NCBI GenBank assembly: GCA_900316015.1
Contig: ONBG01000001.1
Span: 62,001-126,000 of the forward strand
Direction: 5' to 3'
From: an uncultured Prevotella sp.
GTDB lineage: Bacteria > Bacteroidota > Bacteroidia > Bacteroidales > Bacteroidaceae
DNA: 64,000 nt
Translations under genes and position numbers: made by a program
Notes under the pieces: generated by a model
Database searches by the model: none
Told to the model about the DNA's origin: nothing
What the model saw: the letters and a program-made list of their open reading frames with translations, nothing else
In this document: piece after piece, positions 40,469-47,773 of the stretch
Layout of the letters: each line of letters begins with the position of its first letter
Numbering within the stretch: the stretch's first letter is position 1

Positions 40469-41419
40469 TTATTGTTTTCGCCTTTCCTTTTTCTCTTGCT
40501 GCTTGGCGTAGATCTTGGCGACGACAGCTCCACTGACATTGTGCCAAACAGAGAAAACGGCACCGGGAACGGTGGCCATCGGGTACATGGCGAAGTGGAC
40601 TGTGGCTAATGAACTGGCGAGACCGGAGTTTTGCATACCCACCTCGATGGAGATGGCTGAGCATTTCTTGTGAGGTAAACGGAGCACACGACCGACGAGA
40701 TAGCCCATGCCCAAGCCACAGACATTGTGCAGCATCACAACGAGCACAATGAGCAAGCCGCCCGTAAGCAGTTTCGGAGCATTGGCACTGACGATGATGC
40801 CGACGATCAACGCAATCATCACTGAGGAGAAAGCAGGCAGATAAGCTGACAGTCGCTGTGTCTGCTTGGGGAACAATTTCTTGAATACAAAGCCGAGGAT
40901 GATAGGCAGAATAACCACTTCGATGATGCTGAGGAACATGCCAAGGGCATTGACATGCACACGCTCACCGGCATAAAACAAGGTGAGCAGTGGCGTGAGA
41001 AATGGAGCTAGCACCGTGCTGACCGTTGTCATCCCCACCGACAGCGCGAGGTCGCCCTTGGCCAAATAGGTCATCACGTTAGAGGCGGTTCCGCCGGGAC
41101 AACAGCCGACAAGAATGACACCGATAGCCAGCTCATCACTGAGACCAAAGACGCGAGACAGCAGGAAGGCAGTTAACGGCATGATGATGAACTGAGCCAG
41201 ACTGCCGATGATGATGTCCTTAGGGCGAGTGAAAACTACCTTGAAGTCATGTGGATCCAAGGTCAGTCCCATGCCGAACATGACCAATCCGAGCAACGGC
41301 GTGATCCATGTGGTTGAGATCCAGTTGAATGATGCCGGCACCAATAGAGCCATCGTCGCTACCACGATGACGATTCCTGCCATATACTTCGAGATGAAGC
41401 TGCAAATCTTGTTCAGCAT
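40469..41419 (-). CDS. bile acid:sodium symporter family transporter
   Basis: A 316-residue membrane protein with about ten helices and the BASS-family crossover motifs: MFGMGLTLDPHDF, VGCCPGGTASNVMTYLAKGDLALSVGMTTVST and EVGMQNSGLASSLA. Bacterial members move organic acids, pantoate or bile acids with sodium; the substrate is not predictable. It has its own promoter and is probably monocistronic. Confidence 0.92.
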   Translation of the reverse strand: MLNKICSFISKYMAGIVIVVATMALLVPASFNWISTTWITPLLGLVMFGMGLTLDPHDFKVVFTRPKDIIIGSLAQFIIMPLTAFLLSRVFGLSDELAIGVILVGCCPGGTASNVMTYLAKGDLALSVGMTTVSTVLAPFLTPLLTLFYAGERVHVNALGMFLSIIEVVILPIILGFVFKKLFPKQTQRLSAYLPAFSSVMIALIVGIIVSANAPKLLTGGLLIVLVVMLHNVCGLGMGYLVGRVLRLPHKKCSAISIEVGMQNSGLASSLATVHFAMYPMATVPGAVFSVWHNVSGAVVAKIYAKQQEKKERRKQ

Positions 41420-41466
41420 GATACGTTATCCTTCCGTTGTTTTCGCTTTTATTACCAATTACGATG

Positions 41467-41474
41467 CAAAAGTA
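41467..41474 (-). promoter_or_regulatory. -7 box of the symporter gene
   Basis: TACTTTTG on the minus strand, about 48 bases before the start. Confidence 0.65.
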
Positions 41475-41543
41475 CAAAATAATATCTAAACAACAGAAGG
41501 TACCTGCAATTTTTAGGGAGAAAGGCTGTTGTTTCATCGAGAC

Positions 41544-41691
41544 TACCGTGGCTCACTTCTACTCTCCCTCAGACGTGCGTGTTCTCAATTTCGGCGTGCG
41601 CAAGATGCTCTACGACTGCTACGACGTGAATCCGTTGCTCTCCGGCAATCATCTGCAAGACAAGCAGATTGCCGATGACATCATGCAATGA
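41544..41691 (+). pseudogene. 3' gene fragment of unknown parent
   Basis: A start-less frame AHFYSPSDVRVLNFGVRKML ... LSGNHLQDKQIADDIMQ that ends with a normal stop and has coding-like codon use. I do not recognise the family. The 5' part is missing, and the neighbours are unrelated. Confidence 0.45.
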
Positions 41692-41739
41692 ATCCGGGGT
41701 AATACTAAGAGATTTATGGATGGTCCAAATGAGAATATC

Positions 41740-42477
41740 CTAAATGATCTTCATCGTTTTTGCTATGCGACACGCTTCCATTGAGTTCTTTACTTGCAGT
41801 TTGGCAAGTATCTGCTGGCGGTGGCGGCTAACAGTGTTTTTGCTGATTGATAAAATATCCGCAATCTCGAAACTTCTCTTTCCAGAATCAATAAGTGCCA
41901 GCACCTGCTTCTCACGTCGGCTTAGAATCGACGAGTCACCAGAGGCTGCCAATTCTTCAGAAACTCCCGAGAATGAATTGATGACCCTGCTTTTGCCAAT
42001 GAAATCAAACATGGGACGGCCATATAAGCATAACGCATGGCTGACAGTTTCAGAATCGTCGGCATATATGTAATACATCCGGTGGGTCACATCTATTGTG
42101 TTCCCCGTAGCAGCCTTCATTCGTAGTTTTGATACAAGATAATAGTCAGGGCGATTATGTCGGGGAACATGACGCAAGAAGTTGAAAAACCGCAGTTCAG
42201 CAAGATACTTGTCCTCACGCTCCTCTTCTGTTATCAGATCGAGGATGGCTTTTTCCCAAATAGAATTCTCCTCTGAGTAGTTTGCTATCCCAAGAATGAT
42301 GCCGAACTTACCGGGGAAAATCCGGCTCGTACCACACCGCAAATCGCTCACTACAACCGTGACATTCTCTATTCTGGATACGTTTCTGGCATAATCCAGC
42401 AATTGTGCCACATCTATTGTATCAGCGTTAAATAACTGATCTTTAAGGAGATGATTTAGTTTCTCAAGACTGCTCAT
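41740..42477 (-). CDS. LuxR family transcriptional regulator
   Basis: 245 residues. The N-terminal ~170 residues form a PAS-like sensor domain (TVVVSDLRCGTSRIFPGKFGI, YYIYADDSETVSHALCLYGRP); the C terminus is a LuxR helix-turn-helix (LSRREKQVLALIDSGKRSFEIADIL and on). It is divergent from the DUF1349 gene, and the two promoters share one palindrome, so it probably controls both. The ligand is unknown. Confidence 0.9.
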   Translation of the reverse strand: MSSLEKLNHLLKDQLFNADTIDVAQLLDYARNVSRIENVTVVVSDLRCGTSRIFPGKFGIILGIANYSEENSIWEKAILDLITEEEREDKYLAELRFFNFLRHVPRHNRPDYYLVSKLRMKAATGNTIDVTHRMYYIYADDSETVSHALCLYGRPMFDFIGKSRVINSFSGVSEELAASGDSSILSRREKQVLALIDSGKRSFEIADILSISKNTVSRHRQQILAKLQVKNSMEACRIAKTMKII

Positions 42478-42502
42478 GACAAAAATGGTTATTTATAGCC
42501 AT

Positions 42503-42563
42503 TGCATACCATTTATCAAATGACTAACTTTGCAAAGTTAAAAATAAAAAAGGATTTCGACAA
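42503..42563. promoter_or_regulatory. back-to-back divergent promoters sharing a palindrome
   Basis: TAACTTTGCAAAGTTA (42526-42541) is a perfect 16-base palindrome made of two abutting -7 boxes facing opposite ways. A TTG lies 20 bases before the plus-strand box (42503-42505) and another 19 bases before the minus-strand box (complement of 42561-42563). RNA polymerase bound for one direction must exclude the other. Confidence 0.8.
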
Positions 42564-42587
42564 GAAAGACAATTAAATAATACATAT

Positions 42588-43238
42588 ATGACAAAGAAGT
42601 TTTTAGTAACAGCATTTGTGCTGATGTCGGGCCTGTCAGTATCGGCTCAGACTCTCGAGAAGATGAACTGGTTCAACGAACCTTCACAGTGGAAGATCTC
42701 TGGCAATAAGCTCACGATGTCGGTCACTCCTAAAAGTGATTATTGGCGTATATCGCACTATGGCTTTACTGTTGATGACGCCCCATTCTATTATGCGGAA
42801 TACGGTGGAGAGTTCGAGGCAAAGGTGAAGGTGGCGGGCGATTATAAGGTGCGCTTCGATCAGGCCGGCATGATGATCCGTATCGACCATGAGAACTATA
42901 TCAAAGCCGGAATTGAGTATGTTGACGGCAAGTTCAACCTCAGCACGGTGGTGACCCATCACACGTCCGACTGGAGCGTCATCGCCCTCGACAAGCCTGT
43001 GGATTTCATCTGGATCAAAGCTGTACGCCGGAGGGATGCGATAGAGATCTTCTATTCCTTTGACGACAAGGAATACACCATGATGCGCAACGCTTGGATG
43101 GAAGCCAATCGCCCTGTAAAAATAGGTATGATGGGTGCTTGTCCGGACGGAAAAGGCTTCAATGTAACCTTCTCAGACTTTTCCGTGAAGCATCTTCCTG
43201 ATGCAGTCCGAACAGAGTGGCTTGAGCATAACAAATAA
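42588..43238 (+). CDS. secreted DUF1349 protein
   Basis: 216 residues. A signal peptide (1-20, ending VSAQ) precedes a DUF1349 concanavalin-like fold: MNWFNEPSQWKISGNKLTMSV, FEAKVKVAGDYKVRFDQAGMMIRID, WIKAVRRRDAIEIFYSFD and KIGMMGACPDG. Relatives bind or process carbohydrates, but no catalytic residues are defined. It is controlled through a shared promoter palindrome with the LuxR gene. Confidence 0.88.
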   Translation: MTKKFLVTAFVLMSGLSVSAQTLEKMNWFNEPSQWKISGNKLTMSVTPKSDYWRISHYGFTVDDAPFYYAEYGGEFEAKVKVAGDYKVRFDQAGMMIRIDHENYIKAGIEYVDGKFNLSTVVTHHTSDWSVIALDKPVDFIWIKAVRRRDAIEIFYSFDDKEYTMMRNAWMEANRPVKIGMMGACPDGKGFNVTFSDFSVKHLPDAVRTEWLEHNK

Positions 43239-43472
43239 TCAAGTGGCACACATGCTACCGGCAGTGTCTGAGCACGCATAATTCTAAAGATAGGTCTCAT
43301 TCTTGTATGATCTCTTATCGATTTTGAACACAGTAACCTGATCACCACTTACCCGCCAAGTACCAAATAATCAGGTCTGTAAACTCTGTCGAAACGAAGC
43401 TACCATACAAGACTGCTTGATACAAGTAGAATTGGCATCAAATATAAACTTTTCATATTTAAATCTTTTGTC

Positions 43473-44012
43473 TTATTGCTTTTTCATTACTTTCTCAAAT
43501 ACAAACAATCCATCAGCCTGGTCAAACTGCTCGGGCATGTGGGGATCGGGGTGATGCGCATTGAAGAATTCCACTGCATGAAAACCGCAACAGTTGATGT
43601 AGAAATGGATATTCCTAACTTCAAAGTAGGGCGTACAAGTATGCCACACCTCTGTTTCAGGATGCAATGCTTCTATTGCCTGCCATATCGCTTGCCCGAT
43701 GCCTTTACTCTGAACGCCTACCTTGACGTACAAGAATGCCAGCTCGTTGTCGTGAGTCACCGAGTCTATTTTAAGAATGGTGCCGCCCATGCGATGGCCG
43801 TTGGCATCCAAAGCTTCGAAAGCCTCTGCACCTTCGGCATTCAGCGACTCATAAAAGTCCTTGTCCGGCAATATCTCTCCCTCTTCATGCTCTTCACCGT
43901 TATTGCGATGGGACGTGAAACCTATTTGGAAGGCCTCCTGCATCTCCGCTTTGAAATCAAGCGTATGCTCTGCGGGAAGCCTTACCAGTGTAATCTTCTG
44001 TTGTCCTTCCAT
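43473..44012 (-). CDS. GNAT family acetyltransferase
   Basis: 179 residues. The acetyl-CoA loop region is LAFLYVKVGVQSKGIGQAIWQAIEA, followed by the typical beta5-alpha4 end NIHFYINCCGFHAVEFF. The acceptor substrate is unknown. Its start codon shares a base with the stop of the flavin reductase gene (TAATG), so it is translated from the same message as the second gene. Confidence 0.88.
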   Translation of the reverse strand: MEGQQKITLVRLPAEHTLDFKAEMQEAFQIGFTSHRNNGEEHEEGEILPDKDFYESLNAEGAEAFEALDANGHRMGGTILKIDSVTHDNELAFLYVKVGVQSKGIGQAIWQAIEALHPETEVWHTCTPYFEVRNIHFYINCCGFHAVEFFNAHHPDPHMPEQFDQADGLFVFEKVMKKQ

Positions 44013-44575
44013 TACTTCAATTGAGTTCCGTCCTTGAACGCATTTCCCACACGCTTCCCAATTTCGAGGTAACCGAGATGGACTGGGTCGAATGTTAGCA
44101 GGTGCATCTTCTCCAAGTCCGGCTTACCGTCCTCGGCAAGGTACTGCTCGTTGACTCTGATGTTCTGAATCTTGGCCACGATGTAGTAGCCGGTTTCCGA
44201 CTCATCAATCTTCCGCTCAATGCGGCACTCCATGGTCATGGGGAAATCGGTGAAGACAGGGGCATTCACTTTCTCTCCCTTTTCTGCTTTCCAGCCTGTT
44301 TTGGCCACCTTGTCCTTGACCTTCTTTCCACTGACAACGCCAACAAAGTCTGCTGCTACCATAGTTTCGGTTGTGGCGAAAGCGATTGTGAAGTCAGGGT
44401 TGGCATTGAGATTAACGGTAGTCTGATGGTTGCCCATCGAAATCATAATCTTATCGCCGTCCCACTGTCCTGCCCATGCGGCGTTCATAGCATTGGGAGT
44501 ACCATCTGCATCATAAGTGCCGATCACTAATACGGCTTGTGGCATGAACCATGCCTTTGGATTAAAGTTCTTCAT
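44012..44575 (-). CDS. flavin reductase family protein (flavoredoxin-like)
   Basis: 187 residues with the FMN-binding split barrel: PQAVLVIGTYDADGTPNAMNAAWAG, DKIMISMGNHQTTVNL and TDFPMTMECRIERKID. The ATG at 44575 is preferred over one at 44596 because the -7 box TAACTTTG (complement of 44594-44601) lies between them. It heads a two-gene operon with the GNAT gene. A truncated near-identical copy of its 3' half lies at 40121. Confidence 0.9.
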   Translation of the reverse strand: MKNFNPKAWFMPQAVLVIGTYDADGTPNAMNAAWAGQWDGDKIMISMGNHQTTVNLNANPDFTIAFATTETMVAADFVGVVSGKKVKDKVAKTGWKAEKGEKVNAPVFTDFPMTMECRIERKIDESETGYYIVAKIQNIRVNEQYLAEDGKPDLEKMHLLTFDPVHLGYLEIGKRVGNAFKDGTQLK

Positions 44576-44593
44576 ATTTCTTCTATTTTTGTG

Positions 44594-44601
44594 CAAAGTT
44601 A
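44594..44601 (-). promoter_or_regulatory. -7 box of the flavin reductase-GNAT operon
   Basis: TAACTTTG on the minus strand, 18 bases before the chosen ATG. Confidence 0.7.
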
Positions 44602-44799
44602 CATGAAATTTACCAGAATCTTACATGCGTCCGTCTGTTTTTCAGCATAAGTATGTGGTACCCTTCGCAAGGTGGCGTGTCGATAGCGATGCTGCTCGTC
44701 GACAGGCTCCAATTCGTTTCTTGTTTCTGATGCAAAGATACACCACAGCTCACTGACATCGGACACGCACAAGGGATGTGGATGAAGTGCCACGTGAGT

Positions 44800-45162
44800 T
44801 CAAACTACGCAGTTTTCCAACAGAGGTGGCAGGGTCATGTTCTGGCAGTCCATTCCTTCGAGCTTTGCTTCTCCTGCCTTGGTGAGCTGGAAGTGCATGA
44901 CGCGCTTGTCTGCTTTGTCGAGCGTGCGTTTCAGAAGTTTCTTCTTTTCGAGCGAGCGTATTACCTTTGAGGCATTCGACTGCGTCAGACCGAGGCAGTC
45001 GCCCACCTCTCCGGCAGTCATGCCGCCCTTGTCACTTAAGCTGCAAAGCAGCATGGCCTCATTGAGGTTGAGGCCATAAGCTGCTTCCATTCCATTCTCC
45101 AGTTCCGTGATAGCGCGGTAGATGTCGCGCACACGACACATCTTTTGTCTGTCAAACATCAT
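44800..45162 (-). CDS. MarR family regulator
   Basis: A 120-residue winged helix: LNLNEAMLLCSLSDKGGMTAGEVGDCLGLTQSNASKVIRSLEKKKLLKRTLDKADKR is the core, split here into its usual helix-turn-helix and wing. It starts four bases after the CoA-disulfide reductase fusion gene on the same strand, so the two form an operon and it probably represses it in response to oxidised or sulfane-sulfur signals (inference). Confidence 0.9.
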   Translation of the reverse strand: MMFDRQKMCRVRDIYRAITELENGMEAAYGLNLNEAMLLCSLSDKGGMTAGEVGDCLGLTQSNASKVIRSLEKKKLLKRTLDKADKRVMHFQLTKAGEAKLEGMDCQNMTLPPLLENCVV

Positions 45163-45166
45163 CGGC

Positions 45167-47590
45167 TTAGATAAAAAGGTTCACATTTGCCTGCTCGGCA
45201 CGCTGCATATACGTGGCGACGCCACCCACTGTAACGCCGTCGATCAGTTCTTCCTTCGATATTCCCATCATGTCCATTGTCATCTGGCAGGCAATGAATT
45301 CCACGCCGGCCTCCTGGGCTGCCTGTCGTAGGTCTTCGAGTTGCTCGATGTTCTTACTACGCATGATATGGCGCATTAGGCGGTCGCCCAATCCGAAGAA
45401 GCTCATCTGTGAGAGATGGAGCTTGCGCGATGACGATGGCAGCATCCAACTGAACATTTTTCCGAAGAAGTCCTTCTTCACGTGGGGCTTATGCTCTTTC
45501 TTGATGACATTGAGTCCCCAGAAGGTGAAGAATATCGACACCTTTGTGCCCGTAGCAGCCGCACCGTTGGCCAGAACGAATGTGGCAATGGCCCGGTCGA
45601 GATCGTCGCTGAACATGATCAGGGTCTTGTTGTGCTGCGGGGCAGTGGCTTGTGATGGGGTAGGGGGCGTACCGCCCTTGCCAATCACCACTTTGTGCAA
45701 TCCGCCTTCTTCCGAAGCACGGATAAAGCTGTTGCCCGTACTCTCGCACCAGGCTTTGGCATCACGCGGGAAGCCCGGATCTGTAGCTGTCACTTCTACC
45801 TGGTTGCCCTCTGCCATGCCGTCGATGGTCTGTTTGAGCTTAATGATGGGGCCGGGACACGAGAGCCCGCAGGCATCAAGACGAAGCATGGAGGCTGGAG
45901 TTGCCTTGGCTTCCGTCTTGTTCTCAGGGGTAGAGACCTGCCACGACGTGCGCGTGGCCGAGGCATAGAGCTTGTAGCCGCCCGAAAGGTTGCGTACATC
46001 GGTGAAACCATGACCTAAGAGGATGCGCTGGGCAAGGTAGCCACGCAGCCCTACAGCACAATAAACTATGATGGGCTTGTCGTGGGGTATTTCGTCGATG
46101 TGGTCACGCAGGTCGTCAAGAGGGATGTTGATGGCACCGTCGATGGCACCCAGGGCGTATTCCTCTTTCGTGCGTGTGTCGATGATAGTGATTGCCTTGC
46201 GGTCAGCATCCCGCAGTTCTCTCCAGTAGATCACCGGCATGGAGCCATTGATGATGTTCCCTGCCACGTAACCAGCGATGGCAATAGGGTCCTTGGCTGA
46301 AGAGAAAGGTGGTGCGTAAGCCTGCTCCAGGGCCATGAGGTCTGCTACGCTTCCTTTTTTCTTGATGATAAGAGCCAGTTGGTCGATGCGCTTGTCGGCA
46401 CCGTCGTGACCGAGACATTGCGCACCGTAGAGTCGTCCGGTCTTGGGGTCGAAGGTGAGTTTTGTCGTGAGCGGGAATGAACCGGGGTAATAGCTGGCAT
46501 GTGAGGCTGATGTCGTGGTTGACGAATCATAGGCTATGCCGCGCTGTTTCAGTTGTTTGGCAGGAAGGCCGGTGGAGGCGACAGTAAGCCCGAACACCTT
46601 GGCCACAGCAGTACCAATGCTGCCCTCATAAGCTTCCACATTGTCTTGCACCATATTGTCAGCCGCCACACGTGCCTGTCGGTTGGCTGGTCCGGCGAGC
46701 AGGTTCAGCCACGGCTCACCTGTGATGGGATGCGCATACTCCACGGCGTCACCAACGGCATAGATGTCCGAATCTGATGTCTGCATATATTTGTTTACGC
46801 TGATGCCGCGTTTGCCCAATGTCAGTCCGGCATCCTTGGCCAATTGCGTGTTAGGGCGGACGCCGATAGACAGTAGCACCATGTCGGCTGTGAGCTTTTG
46901 CCCGTCACTGAGCATCACATTGAGGGCTTCCCCGTTCTTCTCAAAGCTCTGCACAGCTTTCCCTAAATACAGGTTCACGCCGTGGTCAGCCAGCTCCTGA
47001 TGGACAAAGGATGCCATGCTGTAGTCAATGGGAGCCAGTACTTGATCGCCCATCTCCACCACGGACACGTTCCACCCAGTGTGCACTAAGTTCTCAGCCA
47101 TCTCCAGTCCGATGAAGCCTCCACCGACTATGATGGCACGACCTTTGGGATGGTTGTCGATGAAGTGTTTGATGCGATCGGTATCTGCCACGTTGCGTAA
47201 GGTAAAGATGCCTTCGTTGTCAATGCCGGGCAAGGGCGGGCGAACGGGTGAGGAACCTGGAGCCAGAAGCAGCTTGTCATAGGATTCGCTGTAAGTGCCC
47301 TGTTCAGCATTCTTGATGATGACGACCTTAGCCTGGGTGTCAATCTTTACCGCCTCACTCTCCGTGCGCACGTCAATGCGGAACCGGCGCGAGAAGGCTA
47401 CCGGTGTTTGCACAAACAATCTGTCACGGTCGGTGATGACCCCTCCAATATAATAAGGAAGTCCACAGTTGGCGTATGAGATGTGCTTTCCTTTTTCAAT
47501 GAGCACGATATCGCAGTTTTCGTCTTGCCGACGCAGTCTTGCAGCAGCGGTGGCACCACCGGCTACACCTCCAATAATCACGTATTTCAT
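45167..47590 (-). CDS. CoA-disulfide reductase-rhodanese-TusA-DsrE fusion
   Basis: 807 residues in four modules. 1-445: FAD/NAD pyridine-nucleotide disulfide reductase with the single catalytic C42 (NCGLPYYIGG) of CoA-disulfide reductases and NAD loop VGGGFIGLEMAENL. About 460-550: rhodanese with C511 (VYCAVGLRG). About 568-640: TusA/SirA-like domain with C574 and CPGP C578. About 655-807: DsrE/F-like domain with C768. Together they can pass persulfide sulfur between cysteines while reducing CoA or glutathione persulfides. It is cytoplasmic and in an operon with MarR. The fusion is larger than the common CoADR-rhodanese pair. Confidence 0.93.
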   Translation of the reverse strand: MKYVIIGGVAGGATAAARLRRQDENCDIVLIEKGKHISYANCGLPYYIGGVITDRDRLFVQTPVAFSRRFRIDVRTESEAVKIDTQAKVVIIKNAEQGTYSESYDKLLLAPGSSPVRPPLPGIDNEGIFTLRNVADTDRIKHFIDNHPKGRAIIVGGGFIGLEMAENLVHTGWNVSVVEMGDQVLAPIDYSMASFVHQELADHGVNLYLGKAVQSFEKNGEALNVMLSDGQKLTADMVLLSIGVRPNTQLAKDAGLTLGKRGISVNKYMQTSDSDIYAVGDAVEYAHPITGEPWLNLLAGPANRQARVAADNMVQDNVEAYEGSIGTAVAKVFGLTVASTGLPAKQLKQRGIAYDSSTTTSASHASYYPGSFPLTTKLTFDPKTGRLYGAQCLGHDGADKRIDQLALIIKKKGSVADLMALEQAYAPPFSSAKDPIAIAGYVAGNIINGSMPVIYWRELRDADRKAITIIDTRTKEEYALGAIDGAINIPLDDLRDHIDEIPHDKPIIVYCAVGLRGYLAQRILLGHGFTDVRNLSGGYKLYASATRTSWQVSTPENKTEAKATPASMLRLDACGLSCPGPIIKLKQTIDGMAEGNQVEVTATDPGFPRDAKAWCESTGNSFIRASEEGGLHKVVIGKGGTPPTPSQATAPQHNKTLIMFSDDLDRAIATFVLANGAAATGTKVSIFFTFWGLNVIKKEHKPHVKKDFFGKMFSWMLPSSSRKLHLSQMSFFGLGDRLMRHIMRSKNIEQLEDLRQAAQEAGVEFIACQMTMDMMGISKEELIDGVTVGGVATYMQRAEQANVNLFI

Positions 47591-47622
47591 ATGAGTATTC
47601 CGTATTAATTATATTCCGGCGG

Positions 47623-47654
47623 CAAATATACGACAATTCTATGAAACGAACAAA
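47623..47654 (-). promoter_or_regulatory. promoter of the reductase-MarR operon
   Basis: On the minus strand, TTTG (complement of 47651-47654), a 20-base spacer and TATATTTG (complement of 47623-47630). Confidence 0.75.
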
Positions 47655-47773
47655 TTTCCGATGGAATATTTTATGCAATGGAATGTTTTTTGTGAGTTCA
47701 TTAAAAGATGAAAGAAGATTCTCCCCGTAGTGTTGGGGAGAGCGTTTCAGGCATTCAGAAGAATTTGAGCCAT

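Noticed and set aside
45213-45968. A 251-codon plus-strand frame opposite the CoA-disulfide reductase gene
   Set aside because: Pure antisense of a clearly conserved gene; the same holds for the long frames opposite the carboxyltransferase (59750-60880), patatin (56492-57850) and LptD (62562-63326) genes.
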